The notes below the pieces were generated by a model, which was not told the DNA's origin, did no database searches, and saw nothing but the letters and a program-made list of their open reading frames with translations. Source: Candidatus Pacearchaeota archaeon (lineage in GTDB: Archaea; Nanoarchaeota; Nanoarchaeia; Pacearchaeales; GW2011-AR1). Taken from it: 58,561 bases of DNA. A program made the translations under genes and the position numbers. The DNA lies in assembly GCA_002690445.1 (NCBI GenBank), contig NZER01000242.1, forward strand, positions 1 through 58,561, in the 5' to 3' direction. Shown here piece after piece: positions 1 through 6,886 of this stretch; position 1 is the first letter of the stretch, and the number at the start of each line of letters is the position of its first letter.

Positions 1-2
1 CC

Positions 3-1463
3 TACAACAAGGCTCGCCTCGGCCGCAAGTCCAAGCTCGGCTACCACGACGCCTCCGCGCCCATGGCGCAGCGGTGGGGCCAGTACGCTGGCAGGCAGTA
101 CACCTACAAGACCGGCAAGCCCAAGGGCTCCGGCACCCTGATCGTCGAGGGCTTCGCCCACCCGGTGCTGCCGGGCCACCCGATCGTCCGCACCAAGGCC
201 GAGCGTCGCCGTGCAGGCAAGAAGGCTGCCAAGTCCAACGCCTGGATCAAGTTCGTCAAGGCCAACGAGGGCAGCGGCCTCTCCATGAAGCAGCTCTCTG
301 CGACGTACCAGAAGGAGAAGGCCGAGGGCAAGCACCCGACCGTCTGGACGAAGGACAAAGATGGACGCTCGGTGCGCCGCAACCCCCGCCGCCCCAAGAA
401 GGGCACCCCGGCCTACTACCGGGCCAAGCACCAGCTCGCTCAGCAGAACTACGGCGCCCTGGCGCTCGACAACTACGGCGCCCTGGCGCTCGACAACTAC
501 GGCGCTCTCGCACTGGACAACCCTCTCCCTTTCGTCGGGGGCGTGGTCGGCGCTAGCAAGCTCGCCCTGACGGGGCTGGTCGGCGCGCTCGGTCACGCCT
601 ACATCGCCCCCAAGGCAGAGGACCTCATCGAGAAGGTCCCCGTCATCGGCGGGAAGCTTCTGGACCTGGAGGTGCCCGAGGTCATCCCCGTCATCGGCGG
701 GATGTCCCTCACCAGCACCATCGTCGGGATCCTCGCTGGCGCCGCTGTCATCGGAGTCAGCCAGTACGCTGGTCAGCGCTTCGGCATCCCCGCCGTCTCG
801 CTCTACGGCTCCATGCTCGGCACGGGCATCGCCATCGCTGGTCCGGTCGTGGACTACGCCTCCGATCACGGTGACGACGAGGAGGAGGCCCTGGAAGCCG
901 AAGACCTCGCCGGCCTCGCTCTGGAGAACTACGGCGGCCTCGCTCTGGAGAACCAGGGCACCTTCGGTGACGGCATGGCCTACGAGATCGGCTCCATCGT
1001 CCAGGACGATGAGGAGTACGGTCAGGCTTCCCTCGCGGACGCCTACTACTCCGGTGCCGACTTCGGTCTGGGTGAGGGTCAGGCCCTCCTCAATGGCCGC
1101 CGCGCCTTCCGTCGCCGCTTCGGCCGGGCTCCCCACCGCATCGCCCCTCTGGGTGGAAGGCGGGCCGGTGCCTCCCACCTGGCAGGCCGCAAGGGCCACC
1201 GCTGGGGTTGGCTGATCAAGATGCTCGGCTGGGACAACACCCGGAAGCTCGCTGCGATGGCGCCCCAGAAGCGGGTCAACGCCATCAAGCAGCTCCGCGC
1301 GAACGCGCTGGCGACCTTCCAGCAGCTCCACACCGAGGCTGAAGCTTCCAAGCTGGCCGAGCCCGAGCTGTCGCCGGCTCCCGGTGGGGCCGAGGGCGCA
1401 GGTGGCGTCAACGGCGTCTTCGGAGCCTACGGCGCGACCATCTTCGGTGGAGCCGGCCTGTAG
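3..1463 (+). CDS. Repeat-bearing basic/membrane virion-type protein (5' end outside window)
   Basis: The frame is already open at base 3, so the true start lies before the window; the first in-window ATG is at 63. The N-terminal third is basic and carries a VRRNPRR motif plus a short helix-rich segment (WIKFVKANEGSGLSMKQ) like others in this window. Three tandem copies of NYGALALD follow (24-bp DNA repeats, about 448-520), then two or three hydrophobic stretches rich in Gly, Ile and Val, an acidic stretch, a diverged ENYGGLALEN copy and a basic C-terminus. No enzymatic motif is visible. Basic DNA-binding-like and membrane segments, and its place before the candidate capsid gene, suggest a virion protein. 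The function is inferred only. Confidence 0.6.
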   Translation, partial: YNKARLGRKSKLGYHDASAPMAQRWGQYAGRQYTYKTGKPKGSGTLIVEGFAHPVLPGHPIVRTKAERRRAGKKAAKSNAWIKFVKANEGSGLSMKQLSATYQKEKAEGKHPTVWTKDKDGRSVRRNPRRPKKGTPAYYRAKHQLAQQNYGALALDNYGALALDNYGALALDNPLPFVGGVVGASKLALTGLVGALGHAYIAPKAEDLIEKVPVIGGKLLDLEVPEVIPVIGGMSLTSTIVGILAGAAVIGVSQYAGQRFGIPAVSLYGSMLGTGIAIAGPVVDYASDHGDDEEEALEAEDLAGLALENYGGLALENQGTFGDGMAYEIGSIVQDDEEYGQASLADAYYSGADFGLGEGQALLNGRRAFRRRFGRAPHRIAPLGGRRAGASHLAGRKGHRWGWLIKMLGWDNTRKLAAMAPQKRVNAIKQLRANALATFQQLHTEAEASKLAEPELSPAPGGAEGAGGVNGVFGAYGATIFGGAGL

Positions 1464-1464
1464 G

Positions 1465-1520
1465 TCACCCATCCCCCCTTCTCCTTCTTCTCCCCCTTCA
1501 ACCACCTCATCCCCTTTCAA
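1465..1520 (+). other. G-free pyrimidine-rich spacer
   Basis: This stretch between the first gene and the candidate capsid gene contains no G and is almost all C and T. It could be an unstructured 5' leader or a C-rich, G-poor Rho-loading site. It has no hairpin and no recognisable promoter. Confidence 0.4.
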
Positions 1521-1532
1521 GGAACCTTCCAC

Positions 1533-2246
1533 ATGAAGCCCCTCGTCTCCCCCGGTGCCGGCCCGATCCCCGGTGTCCCCCAGCACCAGCCCTCGAACCT
1601 GTTCCGGTTCGGTGAGATCACCCTCTACTCCACCTTCGCGCTCGGCACCGCTGCCGGTCCGGCTGTGGCCAACACCAGCAACCGCCTCTTCGCGACGCCC
1701 CTCGGGCAGACCGGCCAGGGCTTCCCCGCGGCGCTCACCGTCACGGAGACCAACCTGAAGGAAGCCGGGCGCATCCCGTCCGGCCAGGCCTACGACGTGT
1801 TCGGCGTCGCCGGTCAGGTCATGGGATGGAACCAGGCTGCCGACCAGCTCGACCTGCCCTTCGACCAGGGTGGCGCGGCCGGTGGTGTCGCTGCGGCCGG
1901 CTCAGCGCTCATCGCCGACCTCCAGTCCGTCGTGAACAACGGTGTGCTGGTTTGGGACTTCACCCAGACGCAGGTCTTCATCTGCCCCCTGATGCTCGCG
2001 GGTGCGGGCGGTGGCGCGTTCGGTGCCGTCTCCCAGAACGCGGCCGGTGCGAACTCCGGTTCCATGGGCAACGGCAACGGCGGCATCTGGATGTACCGCC
2101 GTCACCCGGTCGCCCTCCCCGGCAATAGCACCTTCGCCGTGCTGCTCCAGTTCGGTTCCCGCGCCTCCGCGCTGGGCGCCGCGCAGGGTGTCGCCATCCG
2201 CGTCGTGCTCCTTGGATACTACAAGAGCGTGATCGAGCTCGGCTAG
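1533..2246 (+). CDS. Candidate capsid/major structural protein
   Basis: This encodes 237 residues without a signal peptide or membrane helix, rich in Gly, Ala, Val and Thr with alternating beta-like segments. An AAGGAA ribosome binding site lies about 9 bases before the ATG. It stands alone between a pyrimidine-only leader and a strong intrinsic terminator, an arrangement typical of highly expressed single structural genes. Segments such as TNLKEAGRIPSGQAYDVFGV and a long Gly-rich loop look like a small jelly-roll coat protein, but no family is recognised with certainty. The related-looking genes at 5314 and 5895 could be the main coat proteins instead. Confidence 0.5.
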   Translation: MKPLVSPGAGPIPGVPQHQPSNLFRFGEITLYSTFALGTAAGPAVANTSNRLFATPLGQTGQGFPAALTVTETNLKEAGRIPSGQAYDVFGVAGQVMGWNQAADQLDLPFDQGGAAGGVAAAGSALIADLQSVVNNGVLVWDFTQTQVFICPLMLAGAGGGAFGAVSQNAAGANSGSMGNGNGGIWMYRRHPVALPGNSTFAVLLQFGSRASALGAAQGVAIRVVLLGYYKSVIELG

Positions 2247-2281
2247 GTCCCTGGAATCCTTCGGGATTCGCCTTCTCGGAG

Positions 2282-2312
2282 AGCCCCCCGGCTTCGGCCT
2301 GGGGGCTTCTTC
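2282..2312 (+). terminator. Intrinsic terminator with UUCG loop
   Basis: A 7-bp stem (AGCCCCC with GGGGGCT) is extended by an inner GGC/GCC helix around a TTCG tetraloop and followed by a short T-rich tail (TCTTC). It sits 36 bases after the stop of the candidate capsid gene and ahead of the HNH gene. Confidence 0.8.
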
Positions 2313-2368
2313 AGGTCCTCTCTTGCTTCCTTCGTGCTCCTGGGATACTCCAAGAACAGGAGAGAAGG

Positions 2369-3412
2369 ATGCACTTGCCCGAACCCCTATGGAATGGGGA
2401 AGAGAACCCTTCTGCCCTCTCCGAGCGGAGGGCTGAGGTCTGGGCCCAGGTCGTGGCGGGGTACTACATCAGCAACCTTGGCAGGTTCTGGCACGGTAGG
2501 CTCCTGCGGGGGTCCATCAGCCAGAACGGCTACCGCGTCTTCACAGTCTTCTCGGGGGGCTCGCGGAAGAGCACGGTTGCTCACCGCATGGTCCTCAAGG
2601 CTTTTGTGGGTCCCCCTCCCACCTCAGAGCACACCGACGCCCGCCACCTGAACGGGGACAAGGCAGACAACCGTCTCTGCAACCTCGCATGGGGCACTCG
2701 GTCCGAGAACATGTTGGACGTGGTGCAGCACCGAAAGGCTGGGCTGGAGCACACCCCCGTCCAGTCTGAAGGTCCGACCTGGTTTAGGGGGTACACCCCC
2801 GACGACTACCTCGTAGGGGTAGGGCTTCAGTTCTTCCACGACAGGAAGCTCACCACAGAGGACCTCTGCCTCTTCTGGCGATGCTCCCGAGACACAGCCC
2901 AGAACATCTTGGGGGGCCGGACTCGGCAGGAGGTGCCCCGCCCAGAGGGCTGGAAGAACAGCTACAGGGAGGGGGAAACTCATCACAAGGCTTCAGTCTC
3001 CGACAAGGACTTGGAGGAGGCCCTGGCCCTCTACACAAGGCACCGCTGGTCAGGAGTTCGGTTCGCCGGGCACCTGGGGATCAAACAGATCACCGCCCAT
3101 TCCATCCTGAAGGGGAGGACCCGAGCATCTGTTCCTCGGCCTCCTGGCTTCCAATATCCCTGGCCGAAGTCCTCCTCTCGCTGGGCTGCGAGGGGAGAAG
3201 CTCACCCGGCAACCGCCTTGACCGAGGAGAAGATCCTGGAAGCCTTCGAGTTGGTCATGAAGGGCAAGATCTCCTCCTATGCAGGCCTCGGGGAGCACCT
3301 CCGGCTTTCCAAGAGCGCGACCCACGCCTTGGTGAAGGGCAAGTCGTGGCCAGGCCTGGACCGCCCGAAGGGCTTGGAGGACCGTCTTCGTGTTCGGAAG
3401 TCTTCGTCGTGA
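2369..3412 (+). CDS. HNH homing endonuclease with NUMOD4-like module
   Basis: This is a free-standing phage endonuclease of 347 residues. A NUMOD4-like segment (GYYISNLGRFW) is followed by an HNH_3 domain (AHRMVLKAFVG, then DARHLNGDKADNRLCNLAWGT with the His and Asn residues of the finger). The C-terminal half holds three copies of a helix-turn-helix-like unit ending in a pattern like ILKGRTRxxVPRPxGF (near residues 180, 260 and 325), probably DNA-recognition repeats. AGGAG precedes the ATG. The stop overlaps the next start as GTGA. Such genes are selfish and interrupt phage operons; here it lies between the capsid-gene terminator and the IbrA/IbrB pair. Confidence 0.85.
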   Translation: MHLPEPLWNGEENPSALSERRAEVWAQVVAGYYISNLGRFWHGRLLRGSISQNGYRVFTVFSGGSRKSTVAHRMVLKAFVGPPPTSEHTDARHLNGDKADNRLCNLAWGTRSENMLDVVQHRKAGLEHTPVQSEGPTWFRGYTPDDYLVGVGLQFFHDRKLTTEDLCLFWRCSRDTAQNILGGRTRQEVPRPEGWKNSYREGETHHKASVSDKDLEEALALYTRHRWSGVRFAGHLGIKQITAHSILKGRTRASVPRPPGFQYPWPKSSSRWAARGEAHPATALTEEKILEAFELVMKGKISSYAGLGEHLRLSKSATHALVKGKSWPGLDRPKGLEDRLRVRKSSS

Positions 3413-4632
3413 GGTCCCGTGACCTCTCCGAGCACAAGGTCCTCTTGGGCGTCGATGTTCTCACAGCTGCCCGCGCTCGGGTTGCCCGACTCTTCGACGA
3501 CTTCGACCACCTCTATGTGGCCCTGAGTGGGGGGAAGGACAGCGGTGTCCTTTTCTGGCTCGCTTACGAGGAGGCTCGGAAGAGGGGGCAGGACCTCCAC
3601 GTCCTCTGCGTAGACCTGGAGGGCCAGTACACGCTCACGATGGACTTCGTGAGGCGCTGCTTCTCCCTCCCTGGAGTCACGGGGCACTGGGTTTGCTTGC
3701 CTCTCAACCTTCGCAACTCCGTCTCCCAGCACCAGCCCTTCTGGCTCTGCTGGAACCCGGATGTGCAGGACCAATGGATCCGAGAGCTGCCCCCCCACCC
3801 TGCCGTGGTGTCCGACGAGAAGTTCTTTCCTTTCTTTCGGAGGGGGATGGAGTTCGAGGAGTTCGTCCCCGAGTACGGGCAATGGACTGCTGACCGAGAA
3901 GGAAGGACGGCCTGCCTGATTGCGATCCGCTCCGACGAGAGTCTCAACCGCTACCGGACCGTGAAGAGTGAAGTGAAGGAGACTTGGGAGGGGCTCTCCT
4001 GGACCACGAGGCTCTCGGACACCCTCTACAACGCCTTCCCGATCTACGACTGGCACACTGAGGACGTCTGGGCCGCCAACGGCCGCTTCGAGTGGGACTA
4101 CAACAGGGTCTACGACTTGATGCACTTGGCTCGGGTGCCCCTCTCCAAGATGCGGCTCTGCCAGCCCTACGGGGACGACCAGCGTCAAGGACTCTGGCTC
4201 TACAAGATCTTGGAGCCAGACACTTGGGCGAAGGTCGTAGCGCGGGTTCAGGGGGCTAACTTCGGGCAGCGCCACTCCACCAAGAAGACCCTCGGGCACA
4301 TCAAGGTGATCCTGCCCGAAGGCCACACCTGGAAGAGCTACAGCCGCTTCATGCTCTCGACCATGCCGCCTCCTCTTGCACGGCACTACAAGGCCAAGAT
4401 CGACCGCTTCGTCTGGTGGTATCGGGAGAAGGAGGGGATCGACCCCCTCCCTGATGCGGCTGATCCAAAGCTGGAGGCGTCTCGGAAGGCTGGGTCCTGG
4501 CGGCGAATCGCGAAGGTCCTGGTCAAGAACGACTACTGGTGCAAGGGCCTGGGCTTTGCTCAGACTAGGAAAGAGCGAGATCGCCAGCTTGCTCTAGCCC
4601 TGGAGTTCATGCTGAAGGAGGGGACCCCATGA
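3409..4632 (+). CDS. IbrA-like PAPS-reductase family (PP-loop) protein
   Basis: This is an adenine-nucleotide alpha-hydrolase-like protein of 407 residues with the PP-loop SGGKDS at about residues 40-45 and an IbrA/DUF3440-like C-terminus (LCQPYGDDQRQGLWLYKI, then the HTWKSYSRFMLS region). The family activates a substrate with ATP; the substrate of phage copies is unknown. The GTG at 3409 overlaps the HNH stop and is preceded by GGAAG. The frame is open back to 2881, but that part only shadows the HNH gene. The gene is coupled by ATGA overlap to the ParB-like gene, the same pairing as E. coli IbrA/IbrB. Roles in DNA modification or transcription control are inference. Confidence 0.8.
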   Translation: MRSRDLSEHKVLLGVDVLTAARARVARLFDDFDHLYVALSGGKDSGVLFWLAYEEARKRGQDLHVLCVDLEGQYTLTMDFVRRCFSLPGVTGHWVCLPLNLRNSVSQHQPFWLCWNPDVQDQWIRELPPHPAVVSDEKFFPFFRRGMEFEEFVPEYGQWTADREGRTACLIAIRSDESLNRYRTVKSEVKETWEGLSWTTRLSDTLYNAFPIYDWHTEDVWAANGRFEWDYNRVYDLMHLARVPLSKMRLCQPYGDDQRQGLWLYKILEPDTWAKVVARVQGANFGQRHSTKKTLGHIKVILPEGHTWKSYSRFMLSTMPPPLARHYKAKIDRFVWWYREKEGIDPLPDAADPKLEASRKAGSWRRIAKVLVKNDYWCKGLGFAQTRKERDRQLALALEFMLKEGTP

Positions 4633-5207
4633 GTGACCTGAAGGGCCGCGTCGAGCAGTACAACCGAGCCGTGCAAGAAGCTGCCTCTCTGATCCCCGAG
4701 ATCGCCGGAAAGCACCCAGCTCTCTGCCCCCAGCTTGTCCCTCTGCAGAGTGTCAAGGGGAACGAGTACAACCCCAACAAGGTCGCTCCTCCCGAGATGA
4801 GGCTCCTTCAGCACTCGATCTCCAGAGACGGCCTCACGATGGCTGTTGTGGTGGCCCCTGATCCCTCCTCTGAGGGCTGCGTCGTGGTGGACGGCTTCCA
4901 TCGGACTACCATCGCCAAGACGAACAGCGGGGTTCGGGAGTCGCTTCGGGGCTACCTTCCAGTAGTGAAGCTGGACAAGGGCGTGGCGGACCTCATGGCT
5001 TCCACTGTGCGGCACAACATGGCCAGGGGCTCTCACCAAGTCGAACTGAGCGCCAAGCTGGTTGGGACCTTGACCAAGCATCACTGGACCAACGAGCGCA
5101 TCGGGGAAGAGTTGGGGATGGACCCGGACGAGGTGCTGAGAATGAAGCAGGTCACGGGCCTCGCCTCGATCTTCGCGGACAAGGAGTTCTCGGAGGCGTG
5201 GGAGTAG
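4629..5207 (+). CDS. IbrB-like ParB-domain protein
   Basis: This 192-residue protein has a ParB/sulfiredoxin-type nucleotide-binding motif (VVVDGFHRTTIAK) after a PxxVKGNEYNPNKV segment, and a C-terminal helix-turn-helix-like region (TNERIGEELGMDPDEVLRMK). The start overlaps the IbrA-like stop as ATGA, so the two are translationally coupled and probably act together, as IbrA and IbrB do. Partitioning is unlikely because there is no ParA nearby. A late-type promoter begins just after its stop. Confidence 0.75.
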   Translation: MSDLKGRVEQYNRAVQEAASLIPEIAGKHPALCPQLVPLQSVKGNEYNPNKVAPPEMRLLQHSISRDGLTMAVVVAPDPSSEGCVVVDGFHRTTIAKTNSGVRESLRGYLPVVKLDKGVADLMASTVRHNMARGSHQVELSAKLVGTLTKHHWTNERIGEELGMDPDEVLRMKQVTGLASIFADKEFSEAWE

Positions 5208-5220
5208 AAGCTCCAGACTT

Positions 5221-5275
5221 GTAGCCCTCCGTCTTCCGCCCCCTCCGTGCTTGAAAGAAGTCGGACCGGTAAGCT
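5221..5275 (+). promoter_or_regulatory. Late-type promoter for the 5314-10534 operon
   Basis: GTAGCCC at 5221-5227 is followed after exactly 40 bases by GGTAAGCT, giving a -10 hexamer TAAGCT at 5270-5275. There is no TTGACA-like -35. The GCTTGAAAG at the middle position resembles the GGCTCGAAGG at the same place in the promoter at 55943-55997. Confidence 0.6.
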
Positions 5276-5313
5276 CTCCAGGTAGCTACCCCTCTGCCTG
5301 CAAGAGGAACCCG

Positions 5314-5880
5314 ATGTCCCACGATCAGCAGCGCCAGACTCTCGTCTCGATGCCCACCTCCGCCCAGTTGGGCGGGCCCGGTGTTCAGCCGTTCGTCCGG
5401 TTCCCCTTCTACCCCACGGCTCCGTGGTACTCGACCGACGTCAACGTCGGCTACCAAGTGCGGATGTACTCCACGGGGATCGTCTCCACCGACGCCGACT
5501 TTGCCGTGAACACGGAGGCGATCCGCACGGTGCAGTTCGACCTGCCCTGCCGGCTCATCGCGATCAACGGGGCGATGACCAACCCCACCGCTGCCGGGGC
5601 TATCGGCACGCTCACCGAGCAGACGATGGGCCTCCACTACCTCTTCCGGTCCGAGTACACGACTGGGGACAGGCTCCAGACGGCGGCCCGCTTGGCGACT
5701 ACAGTGGTGGGCACTGCAGAGAACCCCGGAGAGATCGGAGGCCACGGCTACAACATCGACCAGGGCGCGACGCTGACCGTCGGGCTGACCCCGCTGCTCG
5801 CTGCCGGGCAGGCCGTGGTCCGTATCGACATCACCCTCGTCTGCTTGGAGATGCGCGGCCCTCGGAACTTCTCCTTCTGA
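5314..5880 (+). CDS. Candidate virion coat protein
   Basis: This encodes 188 residues from the ATG at 5314, which has an AGAGGA ribosome binding site five bases upstream. The frame opens earlier (TTG at 5251), but that start lies before the predicted transcript start near 5282. The protein is beta-rich with no membrane helix or signal peptide and is rich in Thr, Ala and Gly. It starts a run of adjacent genes (5895, 6488, 6887) behind one late-type promoter, which supports a structural role. No family is recognised; a jelly-roll coat protein is one possibility. Confidence 0.5.
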   Translation: MSHDQQRQTLVSMPTSAQLGGPGVQPFVRFPFYPTAPWYSTDVNVGYQVRMYSTGIVSTDADFAVNTEAIRTVQFDLPCRLIAINGAMTNPTAAGAIGTLTEQTMGLHYLFRSEYTTGDRLQTAARLATTVVGTAENPGEIGGHGYNIDQGATLTVGLTPLLAAGQAVVRIDITLVCLEMRGPRNFSF

Positions 5881-5894
5881 GCCTGGAGGTCATC

Positions 5895-6488
5895 TTGGGC
5901 CGGGAGGAAAACTACCGAAACCCCTACGGGAGCATCCCTTCCCCTGCTGCGAAGGAGATCCCGAAGACCCTCTGGTACACCCAGCCTGGGATGCAGGTGG
6001 CGTGGCGGGGCCTGCAGAACAGCGTGGACCGGGCGTTCTGGCAGACCCCGACTTTCGACCTGCGGCCTGATCTCCGCTCCGCGCAGAGCATGGCTAAGGC
6101 AGGGGTGCCGATCTGGGACCCCACCGCGCGGCTCTACATCCAGATCTTTGGGCTGACTACCACCCCCGCGACTACAGAGAACTTGAGGCTCGGCTATCGG
6201 GAGCTGGCCAACACGACCTTCGGGGAGATCACTCAGGCCGCCCCGAACCGTGCCGTGGCCAACCCCGGCTTCCCGAACCAGACAGCTCGGGACCCCCTCG
6301 TCTACGTCATCCCTCGGGTGGACATCACTTCCGAGCTGATGATGGGCACCAACCAGCCTGACTCCGCGGTCTTGGTCTTCGAGCCCCTGGGAGAGGGCTA
6401 CCCCGTTCGCTACTGGCGGGTGGAGCTGAGCTGGGAGAACTTGGACGTCGCGGGGCCTGCCATCAGCTTCCAGGCAGCGGTGTACTGA
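5895..6488 (+). CDS. Candidate virion coat protein, TTG start
   Basis: This encodes 197 residues. I chose the TTG at 5895 because a perfect GGAGG lies five bases upstream (5885-5889), just after the previous stop; the frame is open further back only as a shadow of the previous gene. The N-terminus reads MGREENYRNPYG, which carries the NP motif common to this element's structural genes. The rest is beta-rich with no membrane helix and ends in a segment like WENLDVAGPAISFQAAVY. The stop overlaps the next ATG (TGATG). It may form a two-component coat with the 5314 product; this is inference. Confidence 0.5.
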   Translation: MGREENYRNPYGSIPSPAAKEIPKTLWYTQPGMQVAWRGLQNSVDRAFWQTPTFDLRPDLRSAQSMAKAGVPIWDPTARLYIQIFGLTTTPATTENLRLGYRELANTTFGEITQAAPNRAVANPGFPNQTARDPLVYVIPRVDITSELMMGTNQPDSAVLVFEPLGEGYPVRYWRVELSWENLDVAGPAISFQAAVY

Positions 6489-6886
6489 TGCCTCTCGTCC
6501 GAAACACTTCCAGCGGTGCGGAGATTTTCGCCTCGGCCAAGACGGCAAGGAAGTACGAGTTCACTGTGCCTCAAGGAGGGTCGTCGGTCCTCAACGCGAC
6601 CATGCTGCCAGTGACCAACCTGCCCCAGTGCATGTTCTTCTGCCTCATGACGGCGGGGCCGGCCAACTGCACCTTCACCCCTCAGTTCGCCGTGGACAAC
6701 CGCCCTGACGGCGTGGGGGGCATCGAGCCCGACTGGCAGCCGGGGACCATTCCTCAAGTCATCGTGCTGAACGTCCCGATCATCCTCACCCTCCGGCTCA
6801 TCGCGAACATGACTTCGGGGCTCGTCACAGTCCCCGGAGGAGGCGCAGCGGGCACCTTCCGCCTGATCATCTCTGCGAGCCAGTGA
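6488..6886 (+). CDS. Small beta-rich structural protein
   Basis: The 132-residue product is made of short hydrophobic, Thr- and Gly-rich strands. In size and composition it resembles the four small proteins at 18494-19981. It is coupled to both neighbours (TGATG upstream, TGA directly before the next GTG). It is likely a minor virion or spike protein by context; no catalytic motif is seen. Confidence 0.45.
   Translation: MPLVRNTSSGAEIFASAKTARKYEFTVPQGGSSVLNATMLPVTNLPQCMFFCLMTAGPANCTFTPQFAVDNRPDGVGGIEPDWQPGTIPQVIVLNVPIILTLRLIANMTSGLVTVPGGGAAGTFRLIISASQ

Noticed and set aside
2881..3408. N-terminal extension of the IbrA-like frame
   Set aside because: Translates the HNH gene in a wrong frame; the GTG at 3409 has a ribosome binding site and the GTGA overlap typical of this element.
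3277..4386. 369-residue open frame on the minus strand
   Set aside because: Antisense to the IbrA-like gene with its PP-loop motif.
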